Below, in pieces: positions 8,451 through 16,767 of a DNA stretch of 53,228 nucleotides (position 1 is its first letter; each line of letters starts with the position of its first letter). A program made the translations under genes and the position numbers. Where the stretch lies: contig JABGQU010000002.1 in NCBI GenBank assembly GCA_018648605.1, positions 1 through 53,228 of the forward strand. The letters run 5' to 3'. The notes beneath the pieces were generated by a model. It was not told where the DNA came from. It saw nothing but the letters and a program-made list of their open reading frames with translations, and searched no databases. Origin of the DNA: Anaerolineae bacterium (lineage in GTDB: Bacteria; Chloroflexota; Anaerolineae; Anaerolineales; Villigracilaceae).

Positions 8451-9230
8451 CTATGGAGCAGGCCAAGCAATCGTTTTCGGCTGGCTATAGCCGTGTTTTT
8501 CAACTGTGTAAATCATCCCGCTAGACGGGTAGGGACAACCGGCTTCATCTTTGATCGTATAGCTCGTAGTGTACTGGTCTGGAAACGAAATTGGCCACCA
8601 CAGATAAACATCATCCTGACAGATAAATAGATCAAGAAAATAGCCACGATCTTTATCCTTGGTCATCTTCATTTGAGCCCATGTAATGATCACTTGAGAG
8701 CCGTTCCGTGTAGCAACTACGTTCTTTGGCGCGCCATATTGATTAGTGCCAATACGTGTTAAATCCAAAACTGATAATCTGATAACCGTTTCAATATCTC
8801 CGGTAACCGTAACGACAGAAGGTGCGACCCAGCAAAAATAATCCAATTTGTCGAATTTGACATAGAGCCATTTGCTTAAGTACCAGCGGCTTCGCACCGT
8901 GCCAGTATCGCCTGCGTAGAGATCGGCAGCATGGAGATAGGCAATATTCGGGCCATAGCGGCAGTGTGCTTGTGCAGCGCTCACTTCGACAGTAGGAAAG
9001 GCGAAGGTTGGGGTTGGCGTGAGGCTGGGCGTGAAGGTCATCGTCGGCGTATAGGTCAGTGTGGGTGTCAGGGACGGGGTCAGCGTAAAGGTGGCAGTGC
9101 TGGTTGGCGTTAGCGTGGATGTGGAGGTTGCTGTCCACGAAGCGGCTGTCATCGTGGCTTGCTCTTCGGGGGAAGGCCCGCACGCAGAAATGAGTAACAC
9201 CAAGCTGATTAGGACGAGTAATTTTTTCAT
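8451..9230 (-). CDS. secreted lipoprotein with Thr/Pro linker and SH3-like domain
   Basis: The N-terminus is a lipoprotein signal peptide with lipobox LISAC, Cys17 being the lipidated residue. Residues about 30-78 are a Thr/Pro/Ser linker (TPTST, LTPTLTYTPT), a style common in Chloroflexota exported proteins. The following region, HCRYGPNIAYLHAADLYAGD and the W-rich stretch after it, resembles a bacterial SH3 domain (inference), and the C-terminal 110 residues form a further beta-rich domain I do not recognise. It is the last gene of a minus-strand run, ten bases after the sirtuin stop. No enzymatic motif is visible; a cell-envelope binding role is likely. Confidence 0.8.
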   Translation of the reverse strand: MKKLLVLISLVLLISACGPSPEEQATMTAASWTATSTSTLTPTSTATFTLTPSLTPTLTYTPTMTFTPSLTPTPTFAFPTVEVSAAQAHCRYGPNIAYLHAADLYAGDTGTVRSRWYLSKWLYVKFDKLDYFCWVAPSVVTVTGDIETVIRLSVLDLTRIGTNQYGAPKNVVATRNGSQVIITWAQMKMTKDKDRGYFLDLFICQDDVYLWWPISFPDQYTTSYTIKDEAGCPYPSSGMIYTVEKHGYSQPKTIAWPAP

Positions 9231-9240
9231 TGCGTATCCT

Positions 9241-9978
9241 TTAGTTTTCTATCGCTTCCAGTAGATTTGTGATTGCCACTGTCGCTTTTCCTTGCAGAAA
9301 GATATCTGTGATCTGTTGGGTGTATAGCGAAGGTTCTATATTGATCTCGATGATTTTTGCTCCATTTCTCTTTGCAATATGCGGAAGTTGTGCGGCAGGC
9401 ATCACCTCGCCTGTTGTGCCAACGAGCAGAAATACATCTGCTTGCTCAGTTTCTTGAAAAGATAAGGACATAGCAGGTTCGGGAATTGCCTCGCCGTAGA
9501 AGATGAAGTCTGGTTTAAGGATCTTGCTACACCGAATGCATAAAGGCGGTAGCAAGTTCAAGTCGAAGTGCGAAGCAGGGGATTTTTGTCCACAGGATGT
9601 GCAGATAAGATTGCGTGAGTTTCCATGATATTCATAGACTTCGATGCTGCCCGCATCCTGATGGAGGTTGTCGATATTTTGAGTGATCGTTGCTTTGACG
9701 TAGCCATCCTTTTCTAGTTGGGCAATACCGAGGTGCGCCGCATTGGGGTGGGCTTGTCCGAAAAAATCGTAGAAGATCTCTTTGATAACCTGCCATGATT
9801 CGCGCGGATTGGCGTGAAAATAGCGGATATCGAGAAAGATGGGATCGTATGTGTTCCAAAGACCGTTCTCGCCGCGAAAAGGCGGGATGCCACTCTCGAC
9901 GGAAATCCCCGCACCGGTGAAGACGGTAACATGAGATGCGTTTTTGATGATCTGAGCAGCTTCCTGGTAAGTGGGCAT
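9241..9978 (-). CDS. cobB: NAD-dependent protein deacylase (sirtuin)
   Basis: Removes acyl groups from lysines using NAD+, producing nicotinamide and O-acyl-ADP-ribose. The NAD loop GAGISVESGIPPFRG is at residues 22-36, TQNIDNLH at 99-106, the catalytic His118 in EYHGN, and the zinc site uses Cys126, Cys129, Cys147 and Cys150. The 245 aa length is typical of class III/U bacterial sirtuins. The start ATG lies three bases after the stop of the membrane glycosyltransferase gene and has no separate ribosome-binding site, implying translational coupling. Substrate class (acetyl, succinyl) cannot be assigned. Confidence 0.94.
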   Translation of the reverse strand: MPTYQEAAQIIKNASHVTVFTGAGISVESGIPPFRGENGLWNTYDPIFLDIRYFHANPRESWQVIKEIFYDFFGQAHPNAAHLGIAQLEKDGYVKATITQNIDNLHQDAGSIEVYEYHGNSRNLICTSCGQKSPASHFDLNLLPPLCIRCSKILKPDFIFYGEAIPEPAMSLSFQETEQADVFLLVGTTGEVMPAAQLPHIAKRNGAKIIEINIEPSLYTQQITDIFLQGKATVAITNLLEAIEN

Positions 9979-9981
9979 AGA

Positions 9982-12525
9982 TTATTTTTCGTCGATTAAT
10001 TTTTGAAGTGGGGCGGCTGTGTAAATTGCTTGTTGCCCGTTTTTACTAACAAAAATCAGCCAAATGTCTTGCAACGAACCGTCTTTGGCTATAATGGTTA
10101 CATCTGCTGTGTTTGGAAAAAAGGCAGGGGGCATTGCAAGAGGAAAGATGACCCTCCCTGTTCTTTGACCGACTAATTCAAACACAAGCCTGCTTTGCTC
10201 ACTAACCCCATAACCTACTTTATCTGTGAGAGGAAAGCCTTCGCCTGCTGGAAAATATCTTGGGTAAATCGCTCGACCTTTAAGAATAGTTAGCTCTTGT
10301 TGATGATTGATAAGGATAGTATTGAGTTCTTCTGGAGATAGCTGGACAGTTTGTTTCGTGAACTCATCCCACATCTGGGTTTGTGGTTGTTGCGGGTATT
10401 GATCGGGTACGACTATCTCGCTTAGCGGGAGGCTGATTCCTGTAAGGAAAATCAGGAAAATCGCCGCATATCTCCAAGCGAAGACGGTTTTTCTTAAGGA
10501 GGTGCTTTCTGGTTTTCGAGTTCTTTGAGGAAATGTCCCTAAAAGAAGGAAGATAAAAGATGTTATTGATATTATTCCCAACATTTGGTACAGGTAGAAT
10601 ACCCAGTCAATTGGGAATAATAAGCGGATGCCTGATGCTAAAAACATGGCTGTCCATAAGTTGTAAAATAAATTTATGCCTAGAGGAAGTAAGCCTAGCC
10701 ATTGTAGTTTTCTCCAAGCTGTTGCGATGCCTATCCCGAAAATAAGTATATAGAAGAGCAGTGTTAAATTTTTTCCTGGATTAATTTCTGTATCCCAACC
10801 TTCCCAAAAATTACTTGTAGGGATAAATAGATCTGTCTCACTGGGGAGGTTTTTCCTGATTGGAAAAGTAAGTAAACTGCCTGTCAGGTTTTGAAAAAAA
10901 TGATTTGAAATAGAAACGGTTGTTTTTAAAGGGTTGGCATAAATGCGTTCGATCGCAATTTTCAACATTCTATTTGAGTATTCACTGTCGTTTTCGCCAT
11001 CGAGGTGCGGTATTGTTGTGTGTTCTTTGTGTTCCGAATAGCGCACAGCCAGGACACTCATTTGTGAAAGGGGATTGTCAAAAACTATACCACCAGTAAT
11101 TTTCCAGTTACGATAAAGCCAAGGTGAAAGACTGATGGATACTCCTAGAATAAGAAAGAAAATTTGAGTGATAGTTTTTCTGAAATCTTTCTTTGAATTA
11201 ATAAATGCCACGATTAGAACAGGAAAGAGCGCAATGATACTTTGAGTTCGGATAAGTGTTGCTATGCCAATTATGCCTCCAGCAATGATTGGGATGAGTT
11301 TACTTGCGTGAATATCTTTGAGCCACTTAATGGATAAAAGGGTAAAAAGGCTTAACAGCATCGCTACCGGGAACTCAGATAGAAAAAGTTTGGAGTATGT
11401 GACACTAACAGTAAAGTGCGCGACTGCGTTAATTGTGATATCGCGTAGGATGGCAAGCGTTGCTATTGCTACTCCCAGTGGGCGACCTGAAATTTCTTTT
11501 CCTAGAAGGTAGAGAATTGCAGGAAAGGCTGAGAAAAAAAGCGTCTGCAAGGCTATAACGCGGGTGTAATCTTGCCCAACCAAGGCATGTGCGAATGCAA
11601 GAAAGACGACGTAGATAGGGCGGGCTGGAAATTGTTCACCTGCCATGCCTTTTCCTATAAGGATTGATTGCGAATTTTGATCATAGAGTTGAGCGTCTGA
11701 AAAAGGGTATATTTCAAAATTGGGAACCATAGGAGCTCTTGCTGCAAAACCAGGGTTGACGGGTTGATTTGTCCATAGGATTGCAGCAATTACCCAAATT
11801 ATGATCGCGATCAACGTATCAGACAGACGAAGCGCTGCCTTGATCCTGTGTCCATACAGTATCGTAATTGTAGACAAGAGCCATGCAAGTAAAATTTGCC
11901 ATTCTAATAAAGGGACAGAGGGTCCGCCTAGTCCCCCTAAAATGACTTCTTTGAAATTCTGTTTAAGAAAGATGCTTAGAAATGATAGCGCACCAAGTAT
12001 GCCCCATATCCCCAGAAGAACCTTTACGAAGGCTTTGTCTGTTTCTAACACGCGAAGAAGATTATTTCTATTTAGAAAGAAGACCCAGATAGCTATTTCG
12101 ACACCAAGTAGCGATAGTAGAAGAGAGATAGGTTGAAGATGTGTTGCGTATGCATTGAAGTAATTTAGACTTGGGTTTTGTGCAAGTGCCTGAAATATGA
12201 TAATAGTTGCACGGCTGAACAGCGAGGTTAGAATACCGCCGAAAACTAAAGTTTCTTTCCATGGAGATTTCAGGATTGCGTTTTGAAAAAGAGACTTTTT
12301 AGCATATAAGACTGCACCTGTTAAGACTATGAACGTTATAGCAAGTAACACGATAAAACGCGGTGCAGAGTAGTTCCAGATAAATCTATTGTCGATCTCT
12401 GATGGTTGCAAGGCGATGAGTACAAGGGTAATGAAACCTTGGATTATCCACAAAAGCAAAAAGATTTGCGTAACGACAGAATTAGTTTTGGCGCTGTTTT
12501 GAGAAGTTAATAGTTTTTTTGTCAT
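9982..12525 (-). CDS. polytopic membrane glycosyltransferase-like protein (GT39/GT83 type)
   Basis: An 847 aa integral membrane protein with about a dozen hydrophobic helices spread over residues 20-690, followed by a soluble C-terminal domain of about 150 aa. A loop with EIYPFSDAQLYDQ carries an Asp in the position expected for the catalytic acid of lipid-linked-sugar (ArnT/PMT-like) transferases, and GRPLGVAIATLAI-type repeats of small residues follow. Likely acts on the outer face of the cytoplasmic membrane in protein or envelope glycosylation, an inference from fold. First of a three-gene minus-strand run with sirtuin and lipoprotein. Exact donor and acceptor are not assignable. Confidence 0.75.
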   Translation of the reverse strand: MTKKLLTSQNSAKTNSVVTQIFLLLWIIQGFITLVLIALQPSEIDNRFIWNYSAPRFIVLLAITFIVLTGAVLYAKKSLFQNAILKSPWKETLVFGGILTSLFSRATIIIFQALAQNPSLNYFNAYATHLQPISLLLSLLGVEIAIWVFFLNRNNLLRVLETDKAFVKVLLGIWGILGALSFLSIFLKQNFKEVILGGLGGPSVPLLEWQILLAWLLSTITILYGHRIKAALRLSDTLIAIIIWVIAAILWTNQPVNPGFAARAPMVPNFEIYPFSDAQLYDQNSQSILIGKGMAGEQFPARPIYVVFLAFAHALVGQDYTRVIALQTLFFSAFPAILYLLGKEISGRPLGVAIATLAILRDITINAVAHFTVSVTYSKLFLSEFPVAMLLSLFTLLSIKWLKDIHASKLIPIIAGGIIGIATLIRTQSIIALFPVLIVAFINSKKDFRKTITQIFFLILGVSISLSPWLYRNWKITGGIVFDNPLSQMSVLAVRYSEHKEHTTIPHLDGENDSEYSNRMLKIAIERIYANPLKTTVSISNHFFQNLTGSLLTFPIRKNLPSETDLFIPTSNFWEGWDTEINPGKNLTLLFYILIFGIGIATAWRKLQWLGLLPLGINLFYNLWTAMFLASGIRLLFPIDWVFYLYQMLGIISITSFIFLLLGTFPQRTRKPESTSLRKTVFAWRYAAIFLIFLTGISLPLSEIVVPDQYPQQPQTQMWDEFTKQTVQLSPEELNTILINHQQELTILKGRAIYPRYFPAGEGFPLTDKVGYGVSEQSRLVFELVGQRTGRVIFPLAMPPAFFPNTADVTIIAKDGSLQDIWLIFVSKNGQQAIYTAAPLQKLIDEK

Positions 12526-12620
12526 TTATTATCTTTACCTCAGAAACCCCATACCTAAGAGATTCTGATGGGGCGACGATGCATGTGATAGTGATAATGA
12601 TCTCGGCGACTTCGTTATAA

Positions 12621-12935
12621 CTATAGATGCGCTTCAAAGCAAGTTACGCCCTGCGAGCTGACGGCTGCGCTGTGGATGGTATTGGTAGGCAGTTCAAGAC
12701 GGTCGCCGGGATATAAGGTGATGGTTTGATCTTCGTTAGGTAAAATGAAGGTGATTGAGCCATGTACCACATAAAGAATTTTATCGTAGGTGTGGACATG
12801 GGGCGCGTAAAGATCGTTGGGATTATTTGACCAGGGATAGTAGCTCAAGCCTTCATCGTGCAGGATTTGAGTCAATTCTTTTTCAGTAGGCGCTTCATTT
12901 TCCCAGCGAATGATATTCAGATTTAATTTTGTCAT
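12621..12935 (-). CDS. small cupin-domain protein
   Basis: A 104 aa single cupin barrel. Motif 1 is represented by HVHTYDKILYVVHGSITFIL, with metal-ligand candidates His47 and His49 region, and motif 2 by YPGDRLELPTNTIHSA. No fused domain. The start lies three bases after the stop of the upstream membrane-protein gene, so they are co-translated. Small stand-alone cupins bind metals and small ligands or act as isomerases; nothing here tells which. Confidence 0.85.
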   Translation of the reverse strand: MTKLNLNIIRWENEAPTEKELTQILHDEGLSYYPWSNNPNDLYAPHVHTYDKILYVVHGSITFILPNEDQTITLYPGDRLELPTNTIHSAAVSSQGVTCFEAHL

Positions 12936-12938
12936 TCT

Positions 12939-13532
12939 TTACTCAGTGGTGGGGGTGAGTCTGGAGAGGGGCAGCAGTAATAGAGATGCCCCAATTGCAC
13001 CGACCATGCCCCAGCCAATGATCCAGCCGAGGACGAAGCCGAAAGCGGAACCAATTGGTTCGATGAGAAAAAGTGTGATGAAGCCGGTCAGACCCCAGGC
13101 AAGGGCGTTTCCGATAATCCACCAGCCTTGTCCTTTGGCTTTTAGTCCGATAATCTGCAAAGCGCCAATGGCTAACCCCACAAAAAAACCACCAAATGGG
13201 TTGTCGCCAAAGAGGGGCGCAAACGACCATCCGACCGCGCTGGCAAGCGCCCACCATCCACCAACGGGGAGATAGGCGCGCAAGGCAAACCACTGCATGA
13301 TGCCCAATGCTGCACCAAAGACAGCCCAATTGCCGAAGCCTTGATCGCCGATCGCGCCGCTAAAGGTGCCTCCCAAGGCACCGCCAATGAAGCTGGCGAT
13401 GAGCCACGGTACCCAGGGGAGCGTTCTCTCTCTACTGCCCGTGGGGGTGAATGTTTTGCCAATTCCCCCCAATGCACGGGGTACAAGATAGGCAATAACA
13501 GCACTAACGATGGCTTTGCTAATCTCATCCAT
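12939..13532 (-). CDS. glycine-rich polytopic membrane protein
   Basis: A 197 aa protein with five to six Gly/Ala-rich hydrophobic segments after a short soluble N-terminus (MDEISKAIVSAVIAYLVP). Repeated patterns such as GGALGGTFSGAIG and FGAALGIMQWFALRAYLP suggest tightly packed helices arranged as internal repeats. I do not recognise a named family. A very good AAAGGAG site precedes the ATG. It sits between ybaK (11 bases upstream) and the cupin gene (3 bases downstream) in one minus-strand operon. Confidence 0.75.
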   Translation of the reverse strand: MDEISKAIVSAVIAYLVPRALGGIGKTFTPTGSRERTLPWVPWLIASFIGGALGGTFSGAIGDQGFGNWAVFGAALGIMQWFALRAYLPVGGWWALASAVGWSFAPLFGDNPFGGFFVGLAIGALQIIGLKAKGQGWWIIGNALAWGLTGFITLFLIEPIGSAFGFVLGWIIGWGMVGAIGASLLLLPLSRLTPTTE

Positions 13533-13543
13533 TTTTAGCTCCT

Positions 13544-14023
13544 TTACGAATCTTCTTTTGAAAAAGTGCCAATTTCAACAGTCCCTAAGATTTTTTGAAA
13601 CTCTTTTCTTTTCATCATAATAGCTGTATTTCGTTTCCCAGATCCAAAAGAAATTTCATCGTGGACAAAAACATTTTTATCCGCAAGCAGGCGGATGGGA
13701 GAGGCTATGCCAATTGGCGCAACGGTGCCAATCGGGTAGCCTGTGACACACAAAACTTCTTCTTTGGTTGCCATTGTCATACGAGATTGTCCCAAATGAG
13801 CGCGGAGCGCACTCCAGGAGAGTTGCGCTGGTCCCGCGACGAGTACCATAATGAATTCATCCTTGCCAATACGAAAAAGAATACTGCGCACAACTTGAGA
13901 GACAACTTGCCCGCGTTCGGCTGCTGCCTGCTCAATGCTTTTGATGGAGGTTTTATGTTCAAAGACGCGATGTGAGGCGTTGAGTTTCGTCAGTATGAGG
14001 GAGACAGGTGGTAAAGTTTCCAT
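13544..14023 (-). CDS. ybaK: YbaK/EbsC-family aminoacyl-tRNA deacylase
   Basis: Hydrolyses mischarged tRNA, typically Cys-tRNA(Pro). Family hallmarks seen are the N-terminal helix region, VVRSILFRIGKDEFIMVLVAG, then GYPIGTVAPIGI and FGSGKRNTAIMMKRKEF at the C-terminus. I place the start at 14023 (METLPPVS), giving 159 aa, instead of 14050. The reason is that a perfect -10 box TATAAT lies at 14030-14035, six bases before this ATG, and no ribosome-binding site is present, so the message is probably leaderless. First gene of a three-gene operon with the membrane protein and cupin. Confidence 0.85.
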   Translation of the reverse strand: METLPPVSLILTKLNASHRVFEHKTSIKSIEQAAAERGQVVSQVVRSILFRIGKDEFIMVLVAGPAQLSWSALRAHLGQSRMTMATKEEVLCVTGYPIGTVAPIGIASPIRLLADKNVFVHDEISFGSGKRNTAIMMKRKEFQKILGTVEIGTFSKEDS

Positions 14024-14029
14024 CTCTGT

Positions 14030-14035
14030 ATTATA
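14030..14035 (-). promoter_or_regulatory. -10 box of a leaderless ybaK promoter
   Basis: TATAAT on the minus strand ends six bases before the ATG at 14023. The -35 region is weak (TGTTTT at 16 bases). The position puts the transcription start at or next to the start codon. Confidence 0.5.
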
Positions 14036-14139
14036 CATCCAGCAGTTCAAAAAAACATTGACAGAGGCAAGGCTTCATCTTATATTTACGAATAAAGTTT
14101 TGCACGTTTTATAATCATATTATATTCTTTGGAGGAATA

Positions 14140-14538
14140 ATGTTCGCTCTCAACCTTTTGTCTGAATCTACGAATGAACCTGATCTAACCTGGCTGCTTT
14201 GGCTTGTTCTCGCTATTTTTGTTGTTATTGTCGTCGTTGGTTGGCTAACCAGCAAAAAAACTGATGCCCCTGCCGAAGCTGATGCCGCTCCTGATGATCT
14301 AACCAAGCTCGAAGGTGTAGGCCCCAAAGTCTCTGGCGTTTTGGCTGCTGCTGGCTATACAACTTTTGCAAAATTAGTCTCTGCCGATGCAGACGCCGTC
14401 AGTGCAGTTTTGAAAGAAGCTGGTTTGCAGATGATGGACCCCGCTGGCTGGATCGAACAAGCGGATTTGGCTGCCAAAGGCGATATGGAAGCTCTCGAGA
14501 AATTGCAAGATGAACTCAAAGGCGGGCGCCGCGGGTAA
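14140..14538 (+). CDS. single-pass membrane protein with helix-hairpin-helix domain
   Basis: A 132 aa protein with a membrane helix at about residues 17-40 (LLWLVLAIFVVIVVVGWL), an acidic Ala/Pro linker, then a helix-hairpin-helix domain: LTKLEGVGPKVSGVLAAAG followed by FAKLVSADADAVSAVLKEAG, ending in a basic GGRRG tail. The second half resembles the DUF4332/flap-endonuclease-like HHH modules often found as small proteins in Chloroflexota. It would place a nucleic-acid-binding or protein-binding HHH at the membrane; function unknown. A strong TTGGAGGAATA ribosome-binding site precedes the ATG. Confidence 0.85.
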   Translation: MFALNLLSESTNEPDLTWLLWLVLAIFVVIVVVGWLTSKKTDAPAEADAAPDDLTKLEGVGPKVSGVLAAAGYTTFAKLVSADADAVSAVLKEAGLQMMDPAGWIEQADLAAKGDMEALEKLQDELKGGRRG

Positions 14539-14558
14539 CGAACCCGGATTTCAACTTG

Positions 14559-14596
14559 CCCCCGATAAATGAAGATTTGTCGGGGGTTTATTTTTT
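14559..14596 (+). terminator. intrinsic terminator after the HHH membrane protein
   Basis: A 12-bp stem with one G-U pair (14559-14570 with 14575-14586), a GAAG tetraloop and a T-rich tail follow the stop by about 20 bases. Confidence 0.88.
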
Positions 14597-14714
14597 GGGC
14601 TATAACTGAAATGCTTTTCTTTGTTTGATCTAAAATTGAAGTGAATATGCTATCTATCCTCCCTATGGGTAGCTTTTTGTCGTCCAAGAAGATGAAATAA
14701 GGAGCAATAGTTTA

Positions 14715-15839
14715 ATGAGTATCCCGAAAACGATAGGTTTTCCCTCTATGCGCGAAGAAGCGGGTGAAAAGCGTGTTTTTTTACCAGAATTTATTCGCTG
14801 GCTGGCAGATTTTGGAGTTGAAATTTATTTAGAGGAGGGGTATGGTGTCCCTTTAGGATATTCATTGGAAGATTATCAGGCAGAAGGAAAAGCGATCTTT
14901 GCAGGGACGCGCGAACAAGCCTTCGGGCAGGATATTGTTATTCTCTTGCGCTCGCCAAAACCTGATGAGTTCGCCCTCATGCGCAAAGGTGGGGTTTTGA
15001 TCTCTATGCTACATTATCATACCCGTCCGCGCAGGGTGCAACTATTGCGAGAGCTGGGAATCAATGCCATCTCACTCGATAGTATTGTTGACGGGAACGG
15101 AATTCGTCTGGTGCAGAATATGCGCGCCGTTGCGTGGAATGGCTTGGACGCTGCCTTTGGCGTACTTGAAAAAAAGTGGCCCGACCTACGCAAGGATAAC
15201 GGAGAACCTTTTCGGGTTTTGGTAATGGGAACAGGTATGGTTGGGAAACATGCTTTTGAAGCGGCGACCAAGCTTGGGGATCGCGTGCGAAACGATGTGC
15301 ATATTGCGGCTGGCGGCGCGGGTGTGATCGCAAAAGGATTTGGGCGGAATATCACCCGTAATCCAGAGCAGATGAAATCGCTTTTTGAGAAAGCCGATAT
15401 TCTTGTCGATACGACCCAGCGACGTAACCCATCCACGCCGGTGGTGCCAAATGAATGGTTGGCGTGGTTGCCAGACCATGCGGTGATCGTTGATCTTTCG
15501 GTTGATCCTTATACGCTGAATGTTGACCCGCCAGTGGTGCGCGGGATTGAGGGCATCCCACAAGGGAACTTGGATCAATATATCTTTGCGCCCGATGATC
15601 CTAATTGGATGGCAAAGATCCCGCCTGAAATCCCGACCGATGTGCGCCGCACAAGTATCTCTTGCTATTCGTGGCCTGGCATTCGCCCGCAAGCGTGTAT
15701 GCAGCATTACCAGGGGCAGCTAAAGCCACTGATGCAAGTTTTGCTCAAAAGCGGATACGCGCGCCTTGCGCACGAGACCAATCATTTTGGCCGTGCCTTG
15801 TATCGGGGGAGTTTGGATGCGTTCTTGAATGTTAGATAA
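14715..15839 (+). CDS. alanine dehydrogenase/pyridine nucleotide transhydrogenase-family oxidoreductase
   Basis: A 374 aa protein with the AlaDH/PNT N-terminal domain (IGFPSMREEAGEKRVFLPEF, and HYHTRPRRVQLLRELGI) and a C-terminal Rossmann domain with VLVMGTGMVGKHAFEAATK. The N-terminal basic and histidine residues could bind a carboxylate substrate and the GTGMVG loop NAD(H). Sequence differs enough from classical Ald that substrate cannot be named; saccharopine/lysine-related dehydrogenases share this fold. An AAGGAG site lies about ten bases before the ATG. Single transcription unit. Confidence 0.8.
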   Translation: MSIPKTIGFPSMREEAGEKRVFLPEFIRWLADFGVEIYLEEGYGVPLGYSLEDYQAEGKAIFAGTREQAFGQDIVILLRSPKPDEFALMRKGGVLISMLHYHTRPRRVQLLRELGINAISLDSIVDGNGIRLVQNMRAVAWNGLDAAFGVLEKKWPDLRKDNGEPFRVLVMGTGMVGKHAFEAATKLGDRVRNDVHIAAGGAGVIAKGFGRNITRNPEQMKSLFEKADILVDTTQRRNPSTPVVPNEWLAWLPDHAVIVDLSVDPYTLNVDPPVVRGIEGIPQGNLDQYIFAPDDPNWMAKIPPEIPTDVRRTSISCYSWPGIRPQACMQHYQGQLKPLMQVLLKSGYARLAHETNHFGRALYRGSLDAFLNVR

Positions 15840-16235
15840 CTAACTCTTTCTTGAAAATACTTGAAGATCTGTTTCACAAATATGCTTTACCATCCAGTGT
15901 TCCATCTCATGTTTTAGTGCTATAACTTCCAGCATACTTGCGCTTTCAGAACCTAGTTTTGCATTAATTTCTGCTAGTTTTTATCTCAAGAGATCTTGCT
16001 CTTCTCGGTTTTTCTCTGCTACTGGAGAAGGATGATTTGATGCCCGCCATTCTTCGTTCGGAAAATGGAATTCAGTATATTGTTCGAAAAAACGCAGAGC
16101 TACTTTAGTCAATTCTTTTCCTTGTTGGTTGCTCACAGCATTATCAAATTCATTGTAACGTCGTAGCCACTCTTTATGTTCTTCATCAATTTCCGGTATC
16201 CCCGTTGACATGTCTTCATTCCACTCTATGGCCAT
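15840..16235 (-). pseudogene. bacteriohemerythrin gene with in-frame stop and lost iron ligands
   Basis: The first 84 residues (MAIEWNEDMSTGIPEIDEEH, then FHFPNEEW) are a hemerythrin, a di-iron O2-binding four-helix bundle. A TAA at 15981-15983 stops it, but the same frame continues as KLAEINAKLGSESASMLEV and MEHWMVKHICETDLQVF to a TAG at 15840, the expected C-terminal helix including the HxxxxD ligands. In the third helix the two conserved ligand histidines are Asn and Gln (EKNREEQDLL), so the iron site was already lost. One stop plus two ligand losses suggests a decaying gene and not a sequencing error. Confidence 0.8.
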
Positions 16236-16359
16236 TTCTATTTACCTTCTTTGAAGAAAATTGTAAAAATCTTAGCTATTATTTGGTAATAATTTTTAGC
16301 TTTGGGAGAATCTTGATGAGTATTGATGTTGACTTGACCGCTATATTGCGCCTTGTCTA

Positions 16360-16677
16360 CTATTCAAAATCCAATTCTATTCCACCAACCCTTGCTGCGA
16401 CTAAGTTATATAGATAAGCACCAATAGCTCCTACTATAAATCCAAATAGTGCAGAAATAATTGGCATACCAATCAGTGCTCCAAATGCGAGCACTGTGCC
16501 AAAACTTAGCCCAGGAGTCGATGCGGAGACGGGTGAAACCCACCCAATGCTCACAAGCACATCTATGATGAGGCCACCAAATGAATACAAAACCCCAGCA
16601 CCTAAACCCACTTTTGCCATGATGACGGCTTGGAATTTTGCAAAAGAGAATACACCAATATTTTTTACTTTTGCCAT
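16360..16677 (-). CDS. small two- to three-helix membrane protein
   Basis: A 105 aa protein with a short N-terminus (MAKVKNIGVFSFAKFQAVIM) and Gly/Ala-rich membrane segments at about 20-47 and 60-95, ending in IELDFE. Similar small proteins (VFSFAK near the N-terminus, GAxxAYLYNLVAxxxGGI at the C-terminus) occur widely in archaea and Chloroflexota; I know of no assigned function. GAGG lies 11 bases before the ATG. Confidence 0.75.
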   Translation of the reverse strand: MAKVKNIGVFSFAKFQAVIMAKVGLGAGVLYSFGGLIIDVLVSIGWVSPVSASTPGLSFGTVLAFGALIGMPIISALFGFIVGAIGAYLYNLVAARVGGIELDFE

Positions 16678-16767
16678 AGTTATTTACCTCGGTTTTTTAA
16701 ATCGAAGACTTACTTACTGTAATAATAAAATAGGATAGAGAAATTGTAGCATGAAGACTAAGCGCAA

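Noticed and set aside
9000-9110. Apparent tandem DNA repeat
   Set aside because: It is the Thr/Pro linker of a lipoprotein (low-complexity codons), like 30395-30520; no independent element is needed.
15981-15983. Readthrough or recoding of the TAA in the hemerythrin gene
   Set aside because: TAA is not a known selenocysteine or pyrrolysine codon and the iron ligands are also lost, so decay is simpler.
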